Below, one piece after another: positions 1 through 9,528 of a DNA stretch of 64,000 nucleotides (position 1 is its first letter; the number at the start of each line of letters is the position of its first letter). The DNA comes from Flavobacteriales bacterium (GTDB lineage: Bacteria > Bacteroidota > Bacteroidia > Flavobacteriales_D > UBA2798): assembly GCA_019694795.1 (NCBI GenBank), contig JAIBBF010000004.1:48122-112121 (forward strand), in the 5' to 3' direction. A model generated the notes under the pieces. That model did not search any database and had not been told where the DNA came from. It saw only the letters and a program-made list of their open reading frames with translations. The translations under genes and the position numbers were made by a program.

Positions 1-1072
1 CAGATAATTGTCCAAACCGGTTAATCAAAGTATCATCGAATGATTGCACGGGAGGCAAGGAATCGAATTTCATTGCGCTAACATTCCACAGATTTGAGTT
101 CGTTTGGAAGTCGTTCGACAATGTTCCTTTTTTGTATTTAATACCACCGAGGTCGATGATCGACAAACCGGCTCTCAATTTGTATTTATTCAGGTCTCTT
201 CTTCCTAAATTGGTTTCTCCATCCATGTCGTATTTGTATTCGGCATGATTTGGTCTCCATTCGTAAACAGCACCTAAATCCAATCCAACAGAAAAATTCG
301 ATACCCATTTGTATTTTACTTTTTCTTGTTCAAATTCGAAATTGGTAGAGTGACCGTATCCAACTCTTCCGTTGCTGGTGATTTGAATGGTGTCTGAATT
401 TAATGCCTGAAATGTTACATTATCCATGTACATATAAGCAGCACCTAATCCTTGCAATAATTTTACTCTACCTGCCACTTTCAGGAAATGTTCACCGTTA
501 TCGATGACTACTCTTCCGTAAGTAACACCATATTCTGCCCAACTCATCGCTTGTAAGGATAAATTATTGCTTGAGTGGAGTAAATTCCATAGAGAAGGAT
601 AATCAAGTCCGTTGTACGATAAACGCGCAAGTTCTTTACTTACTCCATCAATGTTCATCATTGTTCTGACTCTCCACGTAAATGCCAAAGCAGATTTTCT
701 GTTGAGTTGAAACATGAAAGAGGGAAGCTGTATTTGCGTGCTGAAATAAACTGCTTTCGGAATATCGGTATAACGCTCGTTGAGATAATTTTGCTGAAAT
801 GCAGTGTCATTAAAATTGACCATATCAGGTTTAAACAGCGTTCCGTTATTGAGCAATGCTCCCGGTTTTAAACCGATGTAATTGTTGTAAGCAGATACAT
901 TGAATCCAAATAGAGAAACATCAGTTTTTAATCGGTTATCAATCACCGAGGCGGGCTGAAGATCTAAACCGGAAACACCGGCATAATTGGAGTTAGAAAA
1001 TCCCAAAAAATCCTGTGCAATGGAAATCCCGGAACTCCCTAAAATCAATGCAAGGGCAAGTAATTTTTTCAT
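1..1072 (-). CDS. DUF5723-like outer-membrane protein, C-terminus cut by window edge
   Basis: This minus-strand frame opens with ATG at 1072 and stays open to the window edge, so about 357 residues are visible and the C-terminus is missing. It starts with a signal peptide (MKKLLALALILGSSGISIAQ) and continues into a beta-strand-rich sequence with alternating aromatic and polar residues. The opening after the signal peptide (QDFLGFSNSNYAGVSGLDLQP) and the overall pattern resemble the Bacteroidota DUF5723 family of predicted outer-membrane barrels, whose function is unknown. The gene lies 113 bases downstream of the large DUF3352-like gene on the same strand. The family call is from memory of the pattern; outer-membrane location is an inference from the signal peptide and strand pattern. 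Confidence 0.7.
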   Translation of the reverse strand, partial: MKKLLALALILGSSGISIAQDFLGFSNSNYAGVSGLDLQPASVIDNRLKTDVSLFGFNVSAYNNYIGLKPGALLNNGTLFKPDMVNFNDTAFQQNYLNERYTDIPKAVYFSTQIQLPSFMFQLNRKSALAFTWRVRTMMNIDGVSKELARLSYNGLDYPSLWNLLHSSNNLSLQAMSWAEYGVTYGRVVIDNGEHFLKVAGRVKLLQGLGAAYMYMDNVTFQALNSDTIQITSNGRVGYGHSTNFEFEQEKVKYKWVSNFSVGLDLGAVYEWRPNHAEYKYDMDGETNLGRRDLNKYKLRAGLSIIDLGGIKYKKGTLSNDFQTNSNLWNVSAMKFDSLPPVQSFDDTLINRFGQLS

Positions 1073-1185
1073 AATCGCGTATTAGAGATGGAGCCAAAAT
1101 AACAATAATCCTTCATTCACAAGGTGAAATTCCTTTGAACAGGAGTTATTTTTGGATTAAATCCTCAATAAAACAGTTGAATCTC

Positions 1186-3921
1186 TCAATTGAAAGAATA
1201 GCAAATTATCCTTCTGGAACCAGTTCCGGTTACAATTTCAAAGTTACCGTCGTTGTTAATGTCGCTCACTATGAACGAAGTAGTTCCTTTGAGTGGGAAT
1301 TTAGGATGCATGGTTCCGTCGCCCATCAGCAAATAAATTTCACCGATTGCTTTCGAAATTAATCCCGTTCTCACCGAACCGTCGGGCATTTTAAAACTCA
1401 TCAGTAACGGGTTCACTTCATCGGCAAATGAATAACGGCCCAATACTTTTCCATTCCATTCTACAAATTCTACTTTGTTGGAATCGAGCAGAATAATGTC
1501 TTCTTTTCCGTCTTCATTCAGGTCTTCGATGCGGAATAAGTGTTTTGGACTCCTCGCTGTACTTTTTGCTGTGTCTGCATTACCATTGAAGTACCTTCTG
1601 TAAATTTTTCCGGTCGAATCCGAATAAATGATACTCGTGCTTTCAATGGTAGAACCCTGACGAATCAATACTTGATTTTGAGAGAGATTTTCAAGGTCGA
1701 AATTTAAATTGTAACGCGTTTTCCCTTTGCGGTCAACAATATGTATGTCGCCGTGTATATCCGTAATAAAGAGATAATCTTTGTTTTCGCAGCGGAAAAA
1801 TGCAGGTGCCTGGCGAATGGTGGATTGGGTTCCTTCAAATTCCCATCCGGTAATTATTTTTCCTTCCTTGTCCACATTCACAATCTTATTTCCAAGCGGA
1901 ATAAGAATGCGGTAATTTTGATTGGATTCATAATCGAAAACGCCGATTTCTCCGCTTACGTCGCCATTAAGCCGAACAGGGAATCCGCTCATGTAATTGC
2001 CTTTTAAATCGATAAGGTGGAGTTGATTACTGGTACAGAATAGTAATTGTAATTTTCCATTACCGAAAAAGTCAATCTGACGAATATCTCCTCTGATTTT
2101 TTCTTCCAATGCTTTTTTCCAAAGGACTTCCCCTTTACTTGAAATCAGATAAATCGTGTAATTGTCGTCCTGAACAAATAAATCTTTTTGTCCACTCATG
2201 TGATCGCGAACCGGTACGGGACTACTGCTAACCGTTGTATCCAATGCAAGTTCCCATAATGATTTGGAATCCTGTTTACCGCCGGGATTAAATTTTAAAA
2301 ACACATTGTTGTAAAACAAATGGTGATTGGCATTGCTTAACTGCCAGGCAAAGGCATCGAATTTTTTCATTAATCCTTCTTGTTCTGAAAAGGACAAGGC
2401 ATGTTTCGGAGAAAGAATTGAACTTAAAATTTTTCCAATTCGTGAAGGATTTGCATATACAGTAATGTTGGCTTTATCAGATAAATTTTCTGATACAAAA
2501 TTGTAATAAGTGATGTTTTTGGCCAGACTTTTTTCTGTAGAAATATCTTTCAGGTAACGTTGAATGGCCGGTAATGAATTGGCAAAAATCATGTAGTCTT
2601 CCACCCGCATGTACCAGGGACGATCAATGCCGGAAAATACATCACCAAGCAACATGGAAAATAAATCATCCGCATTCAATCTCCGCACTTCCATTCCTCC
2701 GTCCAATTGTGCCTTATTATTGCTGCTGTCGAGTTTAATACTTAATTCATTTAACTCTTCGAGCGGATCAGAAATCTCATTGATTTTTATAGCTAAAAAT
2801 AAATCGCCCTGCAAGGAGTCGTTGTTATCCGTTCCATCCGAAAACAACACAATTTCATTCCCTACCCAGGAGAGAAGCTGACGTTTTAAATTCACATCGA
2901 AGTCGGAATTAAACTGATTAATTTCTTTTTGATGTTGATTTAAAGTGCCTTTAATTTTCAATCGGTTTTCGATGGCGGTATAAAAACTTTCTCCATCGTT
3001 AATTCCTAACCAAAGAAATCCCGCAGTGTTTTCGGGAAGTATTTTGGAGGATTGAAAATCTTGTGCTTGTTGATGCTCGAAGAGGGAGAGAAATCCGCCA
3101 CTGGAATCGGCAAAGGTGAAACCATTAAGTGAAAATGTAGAAGAACTGAAATTGAGATCCAGCGCTGAGAATTTTCCATAAGGTTGTAGTTCCTGCCAGG
3201 AATTTTTTAAATCCGACGCCAGCCAGGAATTTACCAGCGAGGAGAAATTCTGATGGTGAATATAAAAATTGGCTTTGGCGGTTAAGTCGGATGTTTCTGC
3301 CACATTTTTCCAGCCATCTTCCATTTGAATTTTTTTACCGCTTTCAAGATGAGCCACTACTTCCTCAATCAAAGATCCGGAAGAAGCGATGCTGATAAAA
3401 TCATCCTTTAACAAGAGGTGTAAAACTTCATTTCCGATTTTTATTTTCCGAATGGATTCTGCCTGAAATTTCCGCTCTTCTGTTACACTTTTTGTTCCTG
3501 TACACTGATCAATCAAATTCAGAATTTCTTCGTCGGACTTATTCCCTTTTCGGAGCGAAATTAAATAATCAGCTCCGGCGTTACCTGCGGGATGCAGCGA
3601 AATGATCAGTGATTTATCGGCAATCCATGAAGCAAATTCAGGATTATTTAAAAACAGTGAATCAATTTTTTTTCCGGTACTATGAATTTTTGTGAAAGGT
3701 TGAACTGCACGTAAATCATCCCACATTAAATTTCCTTCAACCAGCGATTTCCATAGTTCAAGCGGATGTTCACTCTGAATAATTACTGCAGCAGAGCAGG
3801 GCACAGCGTCCATCGGATCCGCCTTAGGGTGCGAAATCCGGTTAAATAAGCGGAAACCCAGCCATATCGTAACAATGGCGAGTAAGGATAAAAGTATGCT
3901 GTTTACTATTTTTCTGTTCAT
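1186..3921 (-). CDS. DUF3352-like membrane-anchored protein with C-terminal beta-propeller
   Basis: This is a 911-residue protein with one N-terminal hydrophobic segment (about residues 7-26) that probably anchors it in the inner membrane with the bulk in the periplasm. Residues about 40-560 look like the DUF3352 type of Bacteroidota protein: two lobes with repeated short hydrophobic strands and no enzyme motif that I can see. Residues about 590-911 contain repeats resembling FG-GAP/PQQ propeller blades, with DxNxDG-type loops (DLNEDGKEDIILLD, DINNDGNFEIVTG) that typically bind calcium. The second loop ends the protein in an incomplete blade, as expected for a closed propeller. An exact TATTTTTG -7 box lies upstream. 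No function can be assigned; a scaffold or binding role is the most that the architecture suggests. Confidence 0.7.
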   Translation of the reverse strand: MNRKIVNSILLSLLAIVTIWLGFRLFNRISHPKADPMDAVPCSAAVIIQSEHPLELWKSLVEGNLMWDDLRAVQPFTKIHSTGKKIDSLFLNNPEFASWIADKSLIISLHPAGNAGADYLISLRKGNKSDEEILNLIDQCTGTKSVTEERKFQAESIRKIKIGNEVLHLLLKDDFISIASSGSLIEEVVAHLESGKKIQMEDGWKNVAETSDLTAKANFYIHHQNFSSLVNSWLASDLKNSWQELQPYGKFSALDLNFSSSTFSLNGFTFADSSGGFLSLFEHQQAQDFQSSKILPENTAGFLWLGINDGESFYTAIENRLKIKGTLNQHQKEINQFNSDFDVNLKRQLLSWVGNEIVLFSDGTDNNDSLQGDLFLAIKINEISDPLEELNELSIKLDSSNNKAQLDGGMEVRRLNADDLFSMLLGDVFSGIDRPWYMRVEDYMIFANSLPAIQRYLKDISTEKSLAKNITYYNFVSENLSDKANITVYANPSRIGKILSSILSPKHALSFSEQEGLMKKFDAFAWQLSNANHHLFYNNVFLKFNPGGKQDSKSLWELALDTTVSSSPVPVRDHMSGQKDLFVQDDNYTIYLISSKGEVLWKKALEEKIRGDIRQIDFFGNGKLQLLFCTSNQLHLIDLKGNYMSGFPVRLNGDVSGEIGVFDYESNQNYRILIPLGNKIVNVDKEGKIITGWEFEGTQSTIRQAPAFFRCENKDYLFITDIHGDIHIVDRKGKTRYNLNFDLENLSQNQVLIRQGSTIESTSIIYSDSTGKIYRRYFNGNADTAKSTARSPKHLFRIEDLNEDGKEDIILLDSNKVEFVEWNGKVLGRYSFADEVNPLLMSFKMPDGSVRTGLISKAIGEIYLLMGDGTMHPKFPLKGTTSFIVSDINNDGNFEIVTGTGSRRIICYSFN

Positions 3922-3937
3922 GAGAATAGGGGATGAT

Positions 3938-3945
3938 CAAAAATA
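3938..3945 (-). promoter_or_regulatory. -7 promoter box (TATTTTTG) for the DUF3352-like gene
   Basis: This is an exact TAnnTTTG match on the minus strand. The G is 17 bases before the ATG at 3921, so the transcript would have a leader of about 12 bases if transcription starts five bases past the G. Confidence 0.55.
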
Positions 3946-4013
3946 AAAGGCTATTCCCAATGGAATGGACGGAAAAGAAACGGAGTATAAACAAAATGAT
4001 GTTAGCAGGAGAC

Positions 4014-4613
4014 TTAAATATCGAGACTCAACTGCGGTGGTAATAAGGTGAAGCTTTTCCGGTGATGTATGCATGAGCCGAAACGCTCAATGGCTTTGCG
4101 GTGACTCGCCGTTGGGTATCCTTTATTTTGATTCCAGTGGTACAGCGGAAATTCTTCATGCAATTTTTCCATTAGCATATCCCGTTCTGTTTTAGCCAGA
4201 ATGGAAGCGGCAGCAATGGATAAATATTTGGCATCTCCTCCAATAATGCAATGATGCTCAATTCCCGGATAGGGCGTAAATCGGTTTCCGTCGATCAGTA
4301 ATAATTCAGGCTTTTGTTTTAATTGGTCAATGGCCTTGTGCATGGCCAGAAAAGAAGCTTTGAGAATATTAATCTGGTCGATTTCTTTCGGACTACAACT
4401 CCCAATGGCCCATGCCGTGGCTTTTTCCATGATTTCCCAACGAAGTTCCAGTCTGATTTTTTCATTCAGCTGTTTGGAGTCGTTCAATAATTTATGCTTG
4501 AATCCAGGAGGTAAAATCACAGCAGCAGCAACCACTGGTCCCGCAAGGCATCCTCTTCCTGCCTCGTCGCAACCTGCTTCAATTCGATCGTTGGTATAGT
4601 TCGATTTAAGCAT
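4014..4613 (-). CDS. rnhB: Ribonuclease HII
   Basis: This 199-residue protein is RNase HII, which nicks RNA-DNA hybrids and removes misincorporated ribonucleotides in the cytoplasm. The hallmark DEAGRG motif is at residues 16-21 (catalytic Asp16 and Glu17), followed by [10 protein letters not shown] further catalytic Asp is in LLIDGNRF near residue 107, and the conserved SILAKTERD helix follows. Length is normal for the family. The ATG lies inside the end of the upstream glycosyltransferase gene (8-base overlap), so the two are probably translationally coupled even though they are functionally unrelated. Confidence 0.96.
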   Translation of the reverse strand: MLKSNYTNDRIEAGCDEAGRGCLAGPVVAAAVILPPGFKHKLLNDSKQLNEKIRLELRWEIMEKATAWAIGSCSPKEIDQINILKASFLAMHKAIDQLKQKPELLLIDGNRFTPYPGIEHHCIIGGDAKYLSIAAASILAKTERDMLMEKLHEEFPLYHWNQNKGYPTASHRKAIERFGSCIHHRKSFTLLPPQLSLDI

Positions 4614-5733
4614 GTAACACCTGTTCTATACTGTTCCACAATCCTTTTGCTGACGCATCCCAGGAATATTTTTTACTCTGTTCAAGTCCGCGGTCAATCA
4701 GCCTTCTTCTTAATTCGGAATCGGTCGACATCCGTATCATCGCTTCTGTAATGGCTTCAACCGAAAAGGGATCGCAATACAGTGCGGCATCTCCTCCGAT
4801 TTCGGGTAAACAACTCGTGTTGGCGGCGATAACCGGAACACCACATTTCATACTTTCTGCCAATGGTAATCCGAAGCCTTCGAATACGCTGACAAAAACC
4901 ATCGATCGCGCTGCCTGTAATGCACAATTTAAATCCTTTACAGGGAGATGTCCCGTAAAATGCACTTTGTCCTGATGCTTCATCTGGCTGAATGCTTCCG
5001 AAATTTCTTTGTTCCAAAAATATTTTTCTCCAACAATCACCAGGTGTTCTTCTCCTTTTTCGCTGCTGCAAAAGGCATCAAATGCCTTAAACAAACGGGC
5101 CAGATTTTTGCGTGGGTGAAGTGCTCCGATAAAAATAAAATAGGGGGCACCTCCGGTGATGGTATTTCGATAGCGGATAATTTCCGTTTCCGGAATGGCA
5201 GTTAGTGCTTCATTGATTCCATTGTACACCACATCAATTTTATCGGGAGCAATGTGATATTGTTCAATGATGTCCTTTTTCGAAAATTCACTCACCGTTA
5301 CAATCCGCTTCGCCTTTCGTGCAAAACGGGGGAAATAGTGACGATAATACTTCCTCACCAGAAAACTCAGGTCCTTCGGATAATGCTCAAAATTGAGATC
5401 ATGGATTACAGCTAGAGAAGGAACATGGCTTCGTAGGGACAGATATCCGTCGGGAGAAACAAATACATCCGCTTTATATTTCTTCAACGCAGAAGCTACC
5501 GACCATTCGAACCACCAATAGAAAAGGAAAGGGTGACGAGCAGGCGGACCAATCACCACCGGTGTGATGTTATCGGAAAAGATGAATTTTTTATCGTAGG
5601 CCCGGTCGAAAAGAAAAATAAACTCATGTTCCGGATGTGCAGTAGTGATTCTTCGCAGTGTTTCATAGGAATACCAGCCAAAACCCTCCATTTTTCCGGG
5701 GAGCAAAAAGCGGGCGTTAACTGCGATTCTCAT
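4606..5733 (-). CDS. GT4-family glycosyltransferase
   Basis: This 375-residue protein has the two-domain layout of a GT-B retaining glycosyltransferase of family 4. The N-terminal half starts [10 protein letters not shown] and contains the acceptor-side region with VSPDGYLS and [12 protein letters not shown]. The C-terminal half carries the nucleotide-sugar site with [14 protein letters not shown] and the E-x7-E signature at Glu285-Glu293 (EGFGLPLAE), then [13 protein letters not shown]. It probably adds a hexose to a cell-surface polysaccharide or lipid-linked glycan in the cytoplasm. It is divergent from a Wzz-like and polymerase-like pair starting 100 bases away, which supports a role in surface glycan synthesis. 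Donor and acceptor cannot be told from sequence. Confidence 0.9.
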   Translation of the reverse strand: MRIAVNARFLLPGKMEGFGWYSYETLRRITTAHPEHEFIFLFDRAYDKKFIFSDNITPVVIGPPARHPFLFYWWFEWSVASALKKYKADVFVSPDGYLSLRSHVPSLAVIHDLNFEHYPKDLSFLVRKYYRHYFPRFARKAKRIVTVSEFSKKDIIEQYHIAPDKIDVVYNGINEALTAIPETEIIRYRNTITGGAPYFIFIGALHPRKNLARLFKAFDAFCSSEKGEEHLVIVGEKYFWNKEISEAFSQMKHQDKVHFTGHLPVKDLNCALQAARSMVFVSVFEGFGLPLAESMKCGVPVIAANTSCLPEIGGDAALYCDPFSVEAITEAMIRMSTDSELRRRLIDRGLEQSKKYSWDASAKGLWNSIEQVLHA

Positions 5734-5806
5734 TGGTGCGAAGATAAAGGAAATGATGGATTTAATATCAATTCCGCTTTAAGGCAATAAAAACCGCCTT
5801 TTTCCG

Positions 5807-5814
5807 TATTTTTG
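5807..5814 (+). promoter_or_regulatory. -7 promoter box (TATTTTTG) for the Wzz-like gene
   Basis: This is an exact TAnnTTTG match 22 bases before the ATG at 5836, in the divergent region between the glycosyltransferase and Wzz-like genes. Confidence 0.55.
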
Positions 5815-5835
5815 GCGCCTTAAATGCTATAACTA

Positions 5836-6855
5836 ATGGATTCCTCTACCCCTAAAAGTAATTTTAGCTCTGATTCTTTGCTTATTCTGATCTGGAACTG
5901 GAGATGGAAAATTGCTATCGTTTGTGCTGCTACTGTTGTTGTTTCTTCGGTGGTTGCGCTGATGATCCGCGAAAAGTATAAATCCACCGCAGTGATCTTC
6001 CCGGCTAAATCCAATTCGGTGGTTACCGGTAAAATGTTAAACCCATCACAGGGTGTGCTTCAGTTTGGGGAAGAAGAGGAAGCAGAACAAATGCTTCAAA
6101 TTTTAAATTCAGCCGAAATCCGCAACCGGATCATTACGAAGTACGATCTCATGAAGCATTATGATATCGATACAAGTTCCAAATACAAATACACAACACT
6201 GATCAAGGAATATGAAGAAAATGTAAAATGTTCGCGTACGCGTTACGGATCGGTTACCATTGATGTGCTCGATTATGACCCTGATACTGCTGCTCTAATT
6301 GCAAATGATATTGCCAGTTTGCTGGATTCTGCCAAAAATAAAATGCTTCACGAACGTGGTGGCGAGGCTTTTCGCATTATTGAGAAAGAATATCTGGCTT
6401 TAAAAGCAGATGTGGACCAACTCAATGATACCCTTACCAAATTAGGTGAAATGGGTGTTATCGGAAGTTCTGCGGGTGTTGCGGCATTGTATGAAGGACA
6501 AGCCAACGCTATCCAGTCGCGCAACGAAACAGCTGTGCGCAAAATGGAAGAACAAATTAACCTGAATAAAAAATACGGCGCTGCTTATTCGTCCTTCCTC
6601 GAACAACGGGAATTGAAAAATATGCGTCTCGATGAAATGGAAGGGACGTATCTCCAGGCGCGGACCGATGCATTTGCTACCATTTCTCACCACTTTGAAT
6701 CGGAACCCGCTGCACCGGCAGAAAAAAAATCGTATCCCATTCGCTGGTTGATTGTTTTCATTTCTACGGTTTCATCGTTTTTCTTCATGGTGTTTTTTAT
6801 AATCGCTATGGAGAAGCTGAAAGAAATTCGAGTGCAGGCAGCTGCGCGTAAGTGA
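5836..6855 (+). CDS. Wzz-like polysaccharide chain-length / export protein
   Basis: This 339-residue inner-membrane protein has the polysaccharide co-polymerase architecture. One transmembrane segment near residues 25-45 (WKIAIVCAATVVVSSVVALM) is followed by the Wzz start motif KYKSTAVIFPAKS. A long periplasmic region with a coiled coil (about residues 150-270) precedes a second transmembrane segment near residues 300-325. There is no C-terminal Walker kinase domain, so it is of the Wzz type rather than a BY-kinase fusion. Such proteins set the length of surface polysaccharide chains made by a Wzy polymerase, and the next gene is just such a polymerase candidate. The start has an exact -7 box 22 bases upstream. 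Confidence 0.85.
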   Translation: MDSSTPKSNFSSDSLLILIWNWRWKIAIVCAATVVVSSVVALMIREKYKSTAVIFPAKSNSVVTGKMLNPSQGVLQFGEEEEAEQMLQILNSAEIRNRIITKYDLMKHYDIDTSSKYKYTTLIKEYEENVKCSRTRYGSVTIDVLDYDPDTAALIANDIASLLDSAKNKMLHERGGEAFRIIEKEYLALKADVDQLNDTLTKLGEMGVIGSSAGVAALYEGQANAIQSRNETAVRKMEEQINLNKKYGAAYSSFLEQRELKNMRLDEMEGTYLQARTDAFATISHHFESEPAAPAEKKSYPIRWLIVFISTVSSFFFMVFFIIAMEKLKEIRVQAAARK

Positions 6856-6861
6856 TTTATT

Positions 6862-8307
6862 TTGACGCTCCGTCTCCAGAATATATTGTTTTTTTCACTG
6901 AGTGCATTGTTCGTAGCAGCGCACCTGGTAATGACATATTCCGGTTTTCCATTTCTGGCTTTTCTTCCTTTTGGATTACTCGTTGCATTGCTGGCATTGT
7001 ATCGCCTCGATGTTATTCTTGGAATGGTGGTGGCGTTTACACCGCTTTCAATAAATATCAATGAATTTGATATTGTCGATTTCGGACTTTACCTTCCAAC
7101 CGAACCCTTGTTGTTTGGTGTTTTGATTTTGTTCGTCAGTAAACAAATTTTAGACGGTGGTTATCCTTTAAAACTTCTCACGCATCCCGTTTCGTTAATT
7201 GTTATTATTCATTTATGCTGGTTGTTTATTACGGCGGTCACCAGTGAAGATATCCTGGTCTCCATGAAATTTTTACTCATGCGACTTTGGTTTGTTGTGC
7301 CTTTGTTCTTTTTTGGATTAACCATTTTGTCTGATGAATCCACCATTAAAAAAATGTTGTGGTTATATATGATTTCATTGGTTGTTGTTGTGCTGTACAC
7401 ATTGGTCAATCACGCCATGCATGGTTTCGAAGAAAAACCCGCACACTGGGTGATGTCGCCATTTTACAAAGACCATACTTCCTATGGTGCATTAGTGGCC
7501 ATGTATATTCCTGTAGCTGTCGGATTGTATTTTAATAAAAGTTACACGCCAATATTCCGCTCCATTATTTTGTTTTTGGCCTTAATACTTTTAGTTGGAG
7601 TTATTTTTAGTTACACCCGTGCCGCATGGGTGAGTTTAATCGGAGCCTTAGGATTATACTTTGTATTGTTGTTTAAAATTCGCTTTTCTACCATTGTGTT
7701 TACCATGGTTCTTGGTGCATTTGTATTTTTTGCGTTTTACGATCAAATCATGATGGATCTCGAACGTAACAAGGTGGAATCGTCGGATAGCATCGCTGAA
7801 CACGCAACTTCCATTTCAAATATTTCTTCCGATGCATCCAATCTCGAACGGATAAACCGATGGAACTGCGCGATTCGTATGTGGCAGGAACGTCCGGTTT
7901 TTGGTTGGGGACCTGGCACCTATCAGTTTTATTATGCCTCCTTTCAGCATTCTTCCGAGCTCACCATTATCTCTACCAATTTTGGTGATTTAGGAAATGC
8001 ACACAGCGAATATTTGGGTCCACTCGCGGAACAGGGATTTCTGGGAATGATCATTATGGTGGCATTTGTATTGGCCATTTTATTGACCGGAATTAATTTA
8101 TATCAGCAGCTTCCCGAAGGAGAAACACGATTGCTGGTAGTGGTGATGTTACTCGGTTTAGTGACATATTTCATTCACGGAATTCTAAATAATTACCTCG
8201 ATACCGATAAAGCATCCGTTCCGGTTTGGGGATTTAGTGCTGCCATTGTGGCGGTTGACATGAAACGGAGATTGCAGGGGAAATTAATTGATCCGGATCG
8301 ACAATAA
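6862..8307 (+). CDS. O-antigen ligase/polymerase-like membrane protein
   Basis: This 481-residue protein has about 10-12 predicted membrane segments and the large periplasmic loop typical of the O-antigen ligase/Wzy superfamily (Wzy_C). The conserved region MWQERPVFGWGPGTYQ and the following NAHSEYLGPLAEQG match the family loop motif (G-x-G-x-x-x-[FY] then H-[NS]-x-[YF]). It probably polymerises or ligates lipid-linked glycans at the periplasmic face. The start is uncertain. The frame follows the Wzz-like gene's TGA in the same reading frame; the first usual start is TTG at 6862, and the first ATG is at 6931, which would remove part of the first membrane segment. I prefer TTG for that reason. 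The 3' end overlaps the convergent SpoIIE gene by 24 bases. Confidence 0.85.
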   Translation: MTLRLQNILFFSLSALFVAAHLVMTYSGFPFLAFLPFGLLVALLALYRLDVILGMVVAFTPLSININEFDIVDFGLYLPTEPLLFGVLILFVSKQILDGGYPLKLLTHPVSLIVIIHLCWLFITAVTSEDILVSMKFLLMRLWFVVPLFFFGLTILSDESTIKKMLWLYMISLVVVVLYTLVNHAMHGFEEKPAHWVMSPFYKDHTSYGALVAMYIPVAVGLYFNKSYTPIFRSIILFLALILLVGVIFSYTRAAWVSLIGALGLYFVLLFKIRFSTIVFTMVLGAFVFFAFYDQIMMDLERNKVESSDSIAEHATSISNISSDASNLERINRWNCAIRMWQERPVFGWGPGTYQFYYASFQHSSELTIISTNFGDLGNAHSEYLGPLAEQGFLGMIIMVAFVLAILLTGINLYQQLPEGETRLLVVVMLLGLVTYFIHGILNNYLDTDKASVPVWGFSAAIVAVDMKRRLQGKLIDPDRQ

Positions 8308-9525
8308 AGCAGTGTCGTCGGTAAATCCGCTTTTACCTCTGTAGCGGTCCACCTCATTATAAATATCCTCATTTAACTGCGCCACTTTTTGATGTGAACC
8401 ATGTTTCTGAATCACTTTAGAAAAACGTTCCATTGAAAAAGCTTCGCCTTGTTCGTTTTCAATTTCAACTAATCCATCCGTATAACAAACAATAACCGAT
8501 TTTGGCGTAATGAAAATTTCTTCATCCTCAATTTTCGGGAGATGATCAATCATACCTAAACCGGGACAACCCGCATTGAGGTATTTAATGTTTTTTCCGT
8601 CGAATAAAACAGGGGGATTATGTCCCGCATTGATGTATTTCAATTTGCGGCTGATCTGGTTATAGCGACCAATAAAAAACGTAATAAATTTTTCGCCTTT
8701 TGCACTGCGAACAACACTCGTGTTTAATTCTTCAATCAGTCGGTTTAAAGGGAAATCGGTGTATTTAATAATGGCGCGGAAATTGGCCTGGAAATTCGAC
8801 ATCAGCAAAGCAGCGCCAACACCTTTACCCGAAACATCGGCCATGCAAAACACGAATTCATCTTCATTTAATTTTATAAAATCATAATAATCGCCACCCA
8901 CGGCCTGATGTGCGAAATATTTTGCTGATACATCCACAAAGTGATTGTGCGGTAAATCATCCGGCAATAGCATGGATTGCATTTGCGATGCCAATTCTAA
9001 TTCCTTACGGATACGTGCCTGTTGAATGGCTTCTTTGGCCATGCGTTTGTTTTCGATGGCTACCACAATAATATTGGTCAGCGTTTGAACGAAAGGCATG
9101 TGCTTGATGGTAGGCGAAATTTTCAGTTCATCTTCATTCAAATCGCCAATCAGCAGATAGGCAAGTGGATTTGATTTATGAAAAACCGGAATTACCACAT
9201 CAAAGGTATTGAGCGATTTTTTCGAAGAAGATTCAATTACGGTGATGTCTTTAATCTTCATCAGATCTTTGGTGACATCAATATCCTTTACCGATCCCTT
9301 TACGCCGTATTTCAACATCAGTTTCCATTCGCCATCCAACGTAAACAACATGGCTTTTTGAATTCCGAGTTGTTCGCGCAATACGTAATTGTAAATCGCC
9401 AGTAAATTTTCTACTGAACTGTTCGAATTAATGGCAGCAGTAATTTCAAGCAATTGACTTAGCTTGAAATCTTTCATATTTAATTTTTCCTGAAGCTTAT
9501 TCAGCTTTAAACTGCCATCGCTCAT
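8284..9525 (-). CDS. SpoIIE/RsbU-type PP2C phosphatase with N-terminal GAF-like sensor domain
   Basis: This 413-residue cytoplasmic protein carries a C-terminal PP2C phosphatase of the SpoIIE/RsbU class (about residues 190-413). Metal-binding motifs are visible: VGGDYYDF, ADVSGKGVGAALLMS, and the terminal GFTDDTALLSIRI. Residues about 25-165 resemble a GAF-type sensor domain, and a short helix linker (AIQQARIRKELELASQMQSMLLP) joins the two, as is standard in this class. Such proteins normally dephosphorylate anti-sigma factor antagonists, but no anti-sigma or STAS gene is in the window, so the target is unknown. It starts three bases after the stop of the LpxD-like gene, so the two are cotranscribed. 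Confidence 0.9.
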   Translation of the reverse strand: MSDGSLKLNKLQEKLNMKDFKLSQLLEITAAINSNSSVENLLAIYNYVLREQLGIQKAMLFTLDGEWKLMLKYGVKGSVKDIDVTKDLMKIKDITVIESSSKKSLNTFDVVIPVFHKSNPLAYLLIGDLNEDELKISPTIKHMPFVQTLTNIIVVAIENKRMAKEAIQQARIRKELELASQMQSMLLPDDLPHNHFVDVSAKYFAHQAVGGDYYDFIKLNEDEFVFCMADVSGKGVGAALLMSNFQANFRAIIKYTDFPLNRLIEELNTSVVRSAKGEKFITFFIGRYNQISRKLKYINAGHNPPVLFDGKNIKYLNAGCPGLGMIDHLPKIEDEEIFITPKSVIVCYTDGLVEIENEQGEAFSMERFSKVIQKHGSHQKVAQLNEDIYNEVDRYRGKSGFTDDTALLSIRIN

Positions 9526-9528
9526 GAT

